Shown here: in pieces, positions 6,028-12,935 of the stretch
Position numbering within the stretch: the first letter of the stretch is position 1
Layout: every line of letters begins with the position of its first letter
Origin: Myxococcales bacterium
Lineage (GTDB): Bacteria > Myxococcota > Myxococcia > Myxococcales > Myxococcaceae
DNA: 15,622 bases
Direction of reading: 5' to 3'
Assembly: GCA_003153055.1 (NCBI GenBank)
Contig: PMBV01000087.1
Coordinates: 4,393 to 20,014 of the forward strand
Program-made: the position numbers and the translations under genes
The notes under the pieces: model-generated
Databases searched by the model: none
What the model was told of the DNA's origin: nothing
The model's input: the letters and a program-made list of their open reading frames with translations, nothing else

Positions 6028-8637
6028 ATGTGGAGCCGTAGACGGGTCGTGTTCTCAGTCGTCCTGACCCTGTGGGTCACGGCGGCTGGTGCTGCTGGGC
6101 CCATGAGGGCGCATCGGGCCTCGGGGCCAGTCGTGCTCGACGGGAGGCTCGACGAGGCCACCTGGAGCGACGCCGAGCCCTTCGAGGGTTTCGTCGAGGG
6201 GTTCCCCACGCCAGGCAAGGCGCCGGACTTCCGTACGACGGTGCGGGTGCTGTTCGACGACGGGTCTCTGTACTTGGGGATCCGGTGCTTCGACCCAAAC
6301 CCGGAGCTCATCGTCCGGAACCTCGGCCGTCGCGACACCTTGCCCAACTCCGACTGGCTCGAGGTGGCGCTGGACTCCAACGGCGACCATCGCACGGCCT
6401 ATGACTTCACGGTGAACGCGGCGGGAGTGCTTCGCGATCAACTGCTGTTCGCCAACGTCAACTTCACCGAAACCTGGGACGCCGTGTGGGACGCCCGGGT
6501 CAGCGTCGATGCAGAAGGCTGGACGGCGGAGCTCAAGCTCCCGTTGCGGATCTTCCGGTTCGCGGCTGACCGAAGCACCTGGCGCGTCTGGATTCGTCGC
6601 AACGTGCCCCGCACCCACCAGGTCTTCGACTCGACCCTGATTCCCCGGGAGGCCAACCCCGTCACCGCCGGGAACCCGGTGGTCTCGCGCTTCGGCCTGC
6701 TCGAGGGGCTCGCTGGCCTCAAGCCCAAAAGTGACTTCGAGCTGACGCCCTTCCTCGTGGCCCGGGGCACGGTGAGGCCACAGTTCTCCGACCCGACGGT
6801 GCCGAGCCCACGGCTGTTCGACCCGTCGTTCGATCTCGGGGTCGATCTCAAGCTGGCCCTCACCAGCACGCTGTCGCTCAACGCCACGGTGAACCCCGAC
6901 TTCGGGCAGGTCGACGCCGATCGCGTCATCTTGAACCTGTCCACCGCCGAGCAGTTCTTCCCCGAGAAGCGGCCGTTCTTTCTCCAGGGGCTCGATCTCT
7001 TCCAGCCGGTGGGCATGGAGTACGACACCACCCAGCAACTGTTCTACTCCCGGCGCATCGGGCTCTCGGCGCCGATCCTCGCGGCGATGAAGCTGACCGG
7101 GAGCCTCATCGAGAACCTCGACGTGGGCGTGGTCGACAGCGTGGTGATGGGCGAGGGCAACCCGGGCCTGGTGCCGGTGGGCTACTTCGACCCCAACTCT
7201 TCCGAGCTGGCGCCGTACGAGGCCAAGCCCGATCGCCGCTGGCAGTTTCACCCGAGAACACCGCTCCACCTGGGTCCCAACGACGCGTTGCCGGTGGCCC
7301 ACCCGGTTTCCACCAACTACCTGGCGGCCGTGGCTCGCTACCGGCTGGCGGAGAGTGCGAGCGTGGGGGCGATGTTCACCGCCGCGACGCCGCTGGAGCC
7401 CAGGTGCCTGCGCTCGGAGTTCTCGAGCGACGAGGACTTCAACCGCGCCGGCTGCGAGGCGACCGGAGCCAACGCGTTGGCGATCGACTGGAACGTGCGC
7501 ACGACGTCGGGCGACTGGGGCACCTTCGGGCAGGTCGATGCCTCCCAACACGTCGGCAGAGGGGTGACCCTGGCCGATGGCGTGAGGCTCGAGCCGGGCA
7601 CGCTGGGCTTCGGTGGCTACGCTCGCGCGGGGAAGCTCGGAGGCGAGCCGTTTCGCTTCGACGTGGTCTACGTCCTCCTGTCGCCCACGTTGGATCTCAA
7701 CGCGACCGGGTTTCAACAGCTCTCCAACTTCCAGTGGGCCGACCTGAACTTGCACTACATTCGCCCCAACGGAGTGGGGCCGTTTCGGTCGCTCAACGCC
7801 TATTACAACCTCGACCTGAACTGGTCGGCTGAGGGCCGGTGGCTGCCCAGGGGCGTCAACACCACGCTCGGTGCCGAGGTGCAGTTGGCCAGCTTCCACA
7901 CCGTGGGCATCATCGGAGGTCTCGAGGACCCCCAGTATGACACCCGGGAGATCCCCGAGGCTGGCGTGGCCTTCCAGCGGCTCCCCGACGTGTTCCTCCA
8001 GCTCTACGGCACGAGTGACCCGGCCCAGCCGCTGCAGATCATCGCCGATGTCTTCGGCGCCTACCGCGTCGGCCTTGGGCCGCAGCACGGCGCCTGGGGC
8101 TGGGGCTTCGACGCGACCGTGCGCTGGCAGCCGCAGAGCGCCGTGGAGACGCGCCTCGAGACGAGCTTCGGCTATCGTCCGATGGGCGCGAGGTACCTCG
8201 ACACGCTGGGCAGCACGGCCCTGTTCGGCACGCAGGACCCCACCACGCTGTCCATCACCCTCCGTCAGCAGGTGGTGCTGACGCCGCGCCTCACCTTCCA
8301 GGTCTACGCGCAGCTGTTCAGCGGGGCCGTGCACTACGGGCGGTTCTGGTCAGCGCCCATCGACGGGCAACTCTCTGTCGCGGCCGATCGGTTGGCCCCC
8401 CATGTGTTTACTGGGCTCAACCCCGACGAGCACACCTCGGTGCTCAACCTGAACGTGGTGCTCCGCTGGGAGTACCGCCTGGGGTCCACGCTGTACCTCG
8501 TGTACTCGCGCTCTCAGCACGAGCGGGCCCGGCCTTCAGGCGACGCGGTGCCGACCAGCCTCTGGCCCTCGCAGCTCTTCAGCGGGCCGGCGACCGACAC
8601 GTTCCTCCTCAAGTGGACGTACTGGTGGACGGTGTGA
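6028..8637 (+). CDS. DUF5916 outer-membrane protein with CBM9-like domain
   Basis: 869 aa from ATG 6028. GTG 6022, which has GTGAGG (6011-6016) 5 nt upstream, is an equally possible start that adds two residues; GTG 5980 is less likely. Residues 1-23 are a signal peptide (basic MWSRRR, hydrophobic core, A-G-A type cleavage site). Residues about 34-195 form a CBM9-like beta-sandwich: VVLDGRLDEATW, TTVRVLFDDGSLYLGIRC, DWLEVALDSNGD and WDAVWDARV with GWTAELKLPLRIF. From about 220 the DUF5916 region begins; its hallmark NPDFGQVDAD (289-298) and EQFFPEKRPFFLQG lie near 310-325. The rest alternates polar and aromatic residues like a beta-barrel and ends in WTYWWTV, an aromatic terminus usual for outer-membrane barrels. 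Family members are predicted outer-membrane proteins, sometimes annotated as sugar-binding; the ligand is not known. It is apparently monocistronic and convergent with the nucleotidyltransferase-like gene, only 12 bp apart. Confidence 0.9.
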   Translation: MWSRRRVVFSVVLTLWVTAAGAAGPMRAHRASGPVVLDGRLDEATWSDAEPFEGFVEGFPTPGKAPDFRTTVRVLFDDGSLYLGIRCFDPNPELIVRNLGRRDTLPNSDWLEVALDSNGDHRTAYDFTVNAAGVLRDQLLFANVNFTETWDAVWDARVSVDAEGWTAELKLPLRIFRFAADRSTWRVWIRRNVPRTHQVFDSTLIPREANPVTAGNPVVSRFGLLEGLAGLKPKSDFELTPFLVARGTVRPQFSDPTVPSPRLFDPSFDLGVDLKLALTSTLSLNATVNPDFGQVDADRVILNLSTAEQFFPEKRPFFLQGLDLFQPVGMEYDTTQQLFYSRRIGLSAPILAAMKLTGSLIENLDVGVVDSVVMGEGNPGLVPVGYFDPNSSELAPYEAKPDRRWQFHPRTPLHLGPNDALPVAHPVSTNYLAAVARYRLAESASVGAMFTAATPLEPRCLRSEFSSDEDFNRAGCEATGANALAIDWNVRTTSGDWGTFGQVDASQHVGRGVTLADGVRLEPGTLGFGGYARAGKLGGEPFRFDVVYVLLSPTLDLNATGFQQLSNFQWADLNLHYIRPNGVGPFRSLNAYYNLDLNWSAEGRWLPRGVNTTLGAEVQLASFHTVGIIGGLEDPQYDTREIPEAGVAFQRLPDVFLQLYGTSDPAQPLQIIADVFGAYRVGLGPQHGAWGWGFDATVRWQPQSAVETRLETSFGYRPMGARYLDTLGSTALFGTQDPTTLSITLRQQVVLTPRLTFQVYAQLFSGAVHYGRFWSAPIDGQLSVAADRLAPHVFTGLNPDEHTSVLNLNVVLRWEYRLGSTLYLVYSRSQHERARPSGDAVPTSLWPSQLFSGPATDTFLLKWTYWWTV

Positions 8638-8649
8638 GCTGCGCCGGAC

Positions 8650-9123
8650 CTACCGCGAGCGTTTGCGCTCGAGCAGCTTCACGTCGAGCAGATCCTTCTC
8701 CCGCCCCGTTGCTCGCTTGTTCACCAACAATGCTTCGTGCCCAAGGAACGCGACGCGGTGGCCGTGAACGGGAAGCTCGAAGCGCCCGGCCCACCCAGAC
8801 TCGAAGTCCACTCCGGTGATTTCGGTCAGTACGTCGACCCGTCGAGGTGGAAGCCCCATCTGGTACACGGTTCCACCGCGAGAGAAGTCGGCTTGGGTGA
8901 CGCCGTGCTGAGCCAGCGGTGCTCCGAAGCTGGTCAGTCCTGCCACGACGCGCGCGGCGTTCTCGGGAGTGGGCCGCACCCAGATGTCGAGGTCGCCCGT
9001 CGCGCGCACCACCCCGTGCGCGGCCAGCGCGTGCGCTCCCACGACGAGAAACTCCACCTTCGAATCGACGAACGCGTCGAGGAGGTCGAGGAAATCTTGA
9101 TTGAGGCCTGCCTCGAGGCTCAC
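8650..9123 (-). CDS. Nucleotidyltransferase-like protein (DUF6036/AbiEii-type fold)
   Basis: 157 aa from GTG 9123, whose GTGA overlaps the TGA of the upstream 78-aa gene. A longer opening at 9201 would overlap that gene by 82 nt and is less likely. The N-terminal helix FLDLLDAFVDSKVEF leads into LVVGAHALAAHGVVRATGDLDIW, the usual entry to a minimal nucleotidyltransferase fold: a Gly-Ala turn in place of the classical Gly-Ser, then the metal-binding Asp pair in DLD. A later acidic strand, RRVDVLTEITGVDFE, can supply the third carboxylate. The C terminus (ALLVNKRATGREKDLLDVKLLE) matches the R-x-KD-x-x-D ending common to this family. Relatives include toxin-antitoxin and housekeeping transferases, so the reaction and substrate (nucleotide transfer to RNA or protein) are inferred only. 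It forms a two-gene unit with the small upstream gene. Confidence 0.82.
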   Translation of the reverse strand: MSLEAGLNQDFLDLLDAFVDSKVEFLVVGAHALAAHGVVRATGDLDIWVRPTPENAARVVAGLTSFGAPLAQHGVTQADFSRGGTVYQMGLPPRRVDVLTEITGVDFESGWAGRFELPVHGHRVAFLGHEALLVNKRATGREKDLLDVKLLERKRSR

Positions 9124-9356
9124 GGTCCACTTCGGCGGATGATCCGGCCTGGCATCTCGGCGCGGAGGTAGGCAGGCAGGGGCCTCCCCGTGAGGGCCCA
9201 AGCGCCGAGGGTCAGCTCCCAGAGCATCCCGACCCGCTCCTCGGCCGTCGTCGTCGCCCTCAGGTCAACGGCCTCCTCCGCCGCCGCAAGGCTCGTCAAG
9301 GCTCCGGGCCAGGTCGATCGAGCGGCGGCCCTCCGGGCACGGTCATCGATACTCAC
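9120..9356 (-). CDS. Small protein of unknown function paired with the nucleotidyltransferase
   Basis: 78 aa from GTG 9356; no Shine-Dalgarno is obvious and no other in-frame start gives a sensible length. The first 40 residues are Ala/Arg-rich and helical. The conserved-looking part is residues about 39-74: EERVGMLWELTLGAWALTGR, then PLPAYLRAEMPGRIIRR. I recall similar short proteins, with a W-x-L-TGRP-x-P-x-Y-x-R segment and a terminal PGR-x-x-R, lying upstream of nucleotidyltransferase genes in other bacteria, but I cannot name the family. The GTGA overlap with the next gene indicates coupled translation and a fixed stoichiometry. By analogy with two-gene toxin-antitoxin modules it could be the partner of the transferase; that is inference. 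It is divergent from the FHA gene at 9440. Confidence 0.62.
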   Translation of the reverse strand: MSIDDRARRAAARSTWPGALTSLAAAEEAVDLRATTTAEERVGMLWELTLGAWALTGRPLPAYLRAEMPGRIIRRSGP

Positions 9357-9439
9357 CCGGTCATTGTAGCTGTCGACGCGGCCCGGAGCGACTGGGCAGT
9401 CCGCCAGACCCGGGTAACCTGCTAGAGTCCGCGCGCGTC

Positions 9440-11584
9440 ATGGCCCCCCCTCGGAAGAGCGTCTCTCGTGGCAAGAGCGAGCGTGAGGACGATCCGGAGC
9501 GCCGGAACCGCACGGTTCCCAAGGCCAAGAACCCCCTGGTGGTCGATGACCCGGAGCGAGACCAACCCACCAACGCTCGTGCCCGCATCCCACCGCGCGT
9601 GCTGCCATCGAAGCGTCGCGGCCCGCAGGTCGAAGAAGAGGAGTATCGCACTGGCCCCAGCTATGCCGCGATGGAGCTCGAGGCTCCGACCCCCTCGGAG
9701 GTCCCCGACGAGGCGCTGGCAGGCTCGCAGCTGGAGGGCGAAGGGCTCGACGCGCTCGACCCCGAAGTTGGTTCCCAGACCCAAAGCCTGAAGGCCCACG
9801 AGCCCGACGAGGCCGACGAGGCCGACGCTGGCGCGGACCACCAGGGCGCCGACGACGGCGTGGAGGACACCAACGCGACGCGCGCTGGCCCGCCGATCAA
9901 GCTCGAGATCTTCAGCGGCCCCGACGCGGGGAGGAAACGCCGCTTCAATGGCGTGCGGATGGTCATCGGCCGTATCCCTGGAGTCGATATTCGCCTGAAG
10001 GATCAATCGGTCTCTCGTCGCCACGTCGAGCTGGTGCAGGGCGACGGGGGCGTGCTCTTACGAGACCTCGGCTCCGGCAATGGCACCAAGGTGAACGGCG
10101 CCAAGGTGGCCGAGAAGACGCTCGAGCATGGCGACGAGATTCACCTCGGCAGGACGAAGATTCGCTTCGTCGATGAGGTCGCCGCGTTCCAGAAGGCCAA
10201 CGAGGAGGCCGAGAAGCAGGAGGCCGAAGAGAAGGCGAAGGCCGAGCAGGCCGCGGCGGACGAAGCGCCCAAGGAAGAGGCAAGCCCCGACGGTCCCAAG
10301 GCGGAAAAGCGGCCGGTGCGCGAAGGCCGCCGCCGAGGCTTGGGTACCGCCTGGGAGCGCTTGAGCCCGCGCCTGCGGATCACCGCCATTGGCTTGGGCA
10401 TCGCCGTGGCTGCCATCGTCGCCGCGGGCATTCTGCTCCGCTCGCCTCCGGCCCCGCAGATCGACCCCGCCAAGGCCGCGGCCGAGCAGAAGATGCAAGA
10501 CGCGCGGGCCGCCGTGCGGGCCGCCGACTACGGGACCGCGGTGGCGCTCATCGAAGGCGCCGAGAAGCTGGTGCCTGGCATCGACCGGAGCAAGCTGGGC
10601 AACCAAGCCCGCGAGGAGCTCGCCCTGACCCGCGCGCTCGACGAGGCTCGTGGCCACATCACCGCCCGGCGCTTCGAAGACGCCAAGCGAGTGCTCGACA
10701 AGGCTCCGGCTGGCTCCAACAAGAACGAAGAGGTGAAGGTCCAGCTGAGGAGCGATCTCGAGGCCGCCGAGGTCGCCTACAAGAAGGAGCAGCTCGGCGA
10801 GTTCCTCGCTGGAGGAGAGCTCGAGGCAGCCAAGGCGGTCCTGGGTGAGCTCCCCGTCGATCAGCAGGCGGACAGCGCTCGGAAGATCGCCGCCTTCGAG
10901 CGACACGCAGCGGAGCAGAAGAAGGAAGACGCCCAGCACCGGGCTCAGCAGGTGGCCGGGGCGAGCGCGCGGCGCAAGGCCGAGCGCGAAGAAGAGCTGC
11001 TGGCTGCCTTCTCCATCGTCGAACGGAAGTTCGCCGGCGGGGAGTGGGAGCGCGCCGCCTCCGAGTGCAGCCGCGTCATCGACCAGGCCGGCGACGACCA
11101 GGAGCTGAAGGACCGGGCTCGCCTGCTCCAGACCGCCATGCCGAGCTTCGGGCGGGCCTACGACGAGGGCACCAAGAAGTACCGGCAAGGGACCCTGGCC
11201 CTGGCCGCCAAGCCGCTGCGCCAGGCCCTGGAGCTGCTCACCAAGGCGCAGCTCAAGCGCAACAAGTACCAGAACGAGCTCGAGACGAAGCTGGGCGAGG
11301 CGTCGCTGGCCGCCGGCCGCGAAGCGCTGTTGAGGGACGATCTCGTCGTCGCGTACCAGGCCTTCCGCGACGCGGCGAGGTTCGACCCCTCTGAAGCCAA
11401 GGCGCGGGAGGGCCTCTCGAACGTCGAGGCCAAGGCGCAGGAGCTGTTCCAGCTCGCCTACACCGAGCGAGACAGCGATCCCACCGGGGCGCTCAAGCGG
11501 TTCCGCGTCGTGGTGCAGTCGACGGACGCCAGCTCGCTGGTTCACGAGAAGGCGAAGAATCACATCGCGGCGATGGCCCCGTGA
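9440..11584 (+). CDS. Membrane-anchored FHA-domain protein with periplasmic TPR-like helices
   Basis: 714 aa from ATG 9440; the upstream Shine-Dalgarno is weak. Residues 1-150 are charged and disordered. An FHA domain spans about 153-246 with all phosphothreonine-pocket signatures: IGR (Gly177-Arg178), SRRH (192-195) and GSGNGTKVNG (211-220). A Glu/Lys/Ala-rich coiled-coil-like stretch (247-300) follows, then a basic juxtamembrane patch and one transmembrane helix at about 313-333 (ITAIGLGIAVAAIVAAGILL). Positive charges on the N side place the FHA domain in the cytosol and the C-terminal 380 residues, made of repeated TPR-like helix pairs, in the periplasm. The FHA-TM order recalls YscD/PrgH secretion-ring proteins, but the periplasmic part is helical rather than ring-building, so this is not a clear T3SS component. 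It is the first gene of a two-gene unit; the CNBD gene follows after 19 nt. A role as receptor for Ser/Thr-kinase signals is inferred. Confidence 0.9.
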   Translation: MAPPRKSVSRGKSEREDDPERRNRTVPKAKNPLVVDDPERDQPTNARARIPPRVLPSKRRGPQVEEEEYRTGPSYAAMELEAPTPSEVPDEALAGSQLEGEGLDALDPEVGSQTQSLKAHEPDEADEADAGADHQGADDGVEDTNATRAGPPIKLEIFSGPDAGRKRRFNGVRMVIGRIPGVDIRLKDQSVSRRHVELVQGDGGVLLRDLGSGNGTKVNGAKVAEKTLEHGDEIHLGRTKIRFVDEVAAFQKANEEAEKQEAEEKAKAEQAAADEAPKEEASPDGPKAEKRPVREGRRRGLGTAWERLSPRLRITAIGLGIAVAAIVAAGILLRSPPAPQIDPAKAAAEQKMQDARAAVRAADYGTAVALIEGAEKLVPGIDRSKLGNQAREELALTRALDEARGHITARRFEDAKRVLDKAPAGSNKNEEVKVQLRSDLEAAEVAYKKEQLGEFLAGGELEAAKAVLGELPVDQQADSARKIAAFERHAAEQKKEDAQHRAQQVAGASARRKAEREEELLAAFSIVERKFAGGEWERAASECSRVIDQAGDDQELKDRARLLQTAMPSFGRAYDEGTKKYRQGTLALAAKPLRQALELLTKAQLKRNKYQNELETKLGEASLAAGREALLRDDLVVAYQAFRDAARFDPSEAKAREGLSNVEAKAQELFQLAYTERDSDPTGALKRFRVVVQSTDASSLVHEKAKNHIAAMAP

Positions 11585-11603
11585 CGAGGCCCCGAGGACG
11601 CAC

Positions 11604-12926
11604 ATGAGTGGATCGCTCCGAGAGCTGGGCCTCGACCTCGTCGCCGAGGGCAACTTCGAGCGCGCCCTGGCGGTGTTCGCCGAGGCCGTGCGCCGCCGCC
11701 CTGAGGACCACCGCGCCCGCATGCTCGCCGCCCGCTGCTTCGGCACGCTGGGCGAGCGCGAGCGGGCCGTCACCGTGCTCCACGCCTGCGCCGAAGGTCT
11801 GTTGCGACGCGATTACCTCTTGTCGGCGATCGCCGCGTGCCGGCAGGCCCAGGCCCTGGCGCCCAAGGAACGGCGCATCGTCGATACGCTGGCTCGCATT
11901 CACTCCCGGGCGCTCAAGACCGTGGCCGGCCGAGCGCCGGTCCCTCCGCCGTTGCCCCCCGACAGCATCTACGAGGGCAAGGTCGAGATGGATCTCATGA
12001 CGCTCGCCGGCTCGGAGCTGTCGGATCAAGCCATCGCGGTGCTCGCGTCTCCCGACCCTGGAGGGCACGCGGCGCCCGACGCCCGACCACCTCTGCCGCT
12101 GTTCGCCGAGCTCGAGCGCGACGCCTTCATCGCGCTGGTGGAGCAGATCGACTACCGCGAGCTGAGGGAAGGCGAAGCCATCTGCCGCGAGGGCGAAGGA
12201 GGCGATCGCATCACCATCATCGTGGCCGGAAAGGCCGAGGTGACCCGGCTGGTCGATGGGCATGAGAAGACCCTCGCCTTCCTCGGCGGCGGCGCCATCT
12301 TCGGTGACATCTCGCTGCTCACCGGCACTCCGCTGTCCTCGACGGTGACGGCGGTGACCGAGTGCGAGGTGCTGGAGATCCGCCGGGCCGACTTGAACCG
12401 CCTGGCTCGCGACTTTCCCGCCGCCCCGCAGGTGCTGGTCTCCTTCGTCCAGATGCGCATGGCGAGGAACCTGGTGGCGACCTCGCCGTTGTTCGCCCAG
12501 GTGCCCGAGGCCGACCGTGGTCCGCTCTTTGCCAAGTTCGCCTTCCGGGCGGTCGCCCCGGGAGAGAAGGTCATCGTCGAGGGTGAGCCGGTGGCGGCGC
12601 TCATTCTCATCTTGGCCGGCGAGCTGGTGGTGCAGAAGGAGGACCCGGCTGGCGGCGTGGTGAGCCTCTCCATTCTTCGCGAGGGAGACATCGCTGGGGA
12701 GATCGCCCTGGTGAAGGGTCTCCGAGCGACGGCCACGGTGGCGGCCACCCGCAAGACCGCGGTAGCGACCTTGTCGAGGGCCGACTTCGAGGCGCTGCTC
12801 AAGGGCTCCGAGCGGATCCGCGAGTTTCTCGACGGCTTGTCCGATAGGCGGCTCAAGCAGATCGGCGAGGCCATGCGCCCAGTGGAGATCCTCGACGCCG
12901 ACGAGCTGGTCGTCGAGCCGAGCTGA
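11604..12926 (+). CDS. TPR protein with two cyclic-nucleotide-binding domains
   Basis: 440 aa from ATG 11604, with GAGGA (11594-11598) 5 nt upstream. Residues about 3-108 are TPR repeats (LVAEGNFERALAVFAEAVRR, then RPEDHRARMLAARCF). A Pro-rich hinge at 111-120 follows. CNBD1 covers about 165-260 and CNBD2 about 294-400, each starting with a P/SPLF segment and beta-roll. The phosphate-binding cassette of CNBD1 reads FGDISLLTGTPLSSTV (233-248): the ribose-binding Glu is Asp and the phosphate-binding Arg is Leu. CNBD2 has AGEIALVKGLRATATV (364-379), which keeps Glu366 and an Arg (374) one position off the consensus. No DNA-binding HTH or kinase domain is present, so this is not a CRP-type regulator; it is more likely an adaptor. 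No membrane segment is seen, so it is cytosolic. It is co-oriented with the FHA gene and probably co-expressed with it. Confidence 0.92.
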   Translation: MSGSLRELGLDLVAEGNFERALAVFAEAVRRRPEDHRARMLAARCFGTLGERERAVTVLHACAEGLLRRDYLLSAIAACRQAQALAPKERRIVDTLARIHSRALKTVAGRAPVPPPLPPDSIYEGKVEMDLMTLAGSELSDQAIAVLASPDPGGHAAPDARPPLPLFAELERDAFIALVEQIDYRELREGEAICREGEGGDRITIIVAGKAEVTRLVDGHEKTLAFLGGGAIFGDISLLTGTPLSSTVTAVTECEVLEIRRADLNRLARDFPAAPQVLVSFVQMRMARNLVATSPLFAQVPEADRGPLFAKFAFRAVAPGEKVIVEGEPVAALILILAGELVVQKEDPAGGVVSLSILREGDIAGEIALVKGLRATATVAATRKTAVATLSRADFEALLKGSERIREFLDGLSDRRLKQIGEAMRPVEILDADELVVEPS

Positions 12927-12935
12927 CACTCCACG

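Noticed and set aside
5910..6395. N-terminal extension of TldD by 162 residues from an upstream start at 6395
   Set aside because: It would run under the divergent DUF5916 gene, has no family-like sequence, and ATG 5909 gives exactly the usual 481-aa TldD.
6055..8334. 759-aa open frame on the minus strand inside the DUF5916 gene
   Set aside because: The His/Gly/Arg/Val-rich composition is typical of an antisense shadow in high-GC DNA, and the plus-strand frame has clear domains.
9390..9401. Near-palindrome GACTGGGCAGTC in the divergent gap, considered as an operator
   Set aside because: Short, isolated and expected by chance in GC-rich DNA; no second copy seen nearby.
9440..11584. FHA-TM protein as a type III secretion YscD/PrgH ring component
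   Set aside because: The periplasmic part is made of TPR-like helices rather than ring-building domains, and no other secretion gene is in the window.
10058..12929. Long minus-strand open frames (571 aa and 478 aa) opposite the FHA and CNBD genes
   Set aside because: They overlap two well-supported plus-strand genes and contain no recognisable domain.
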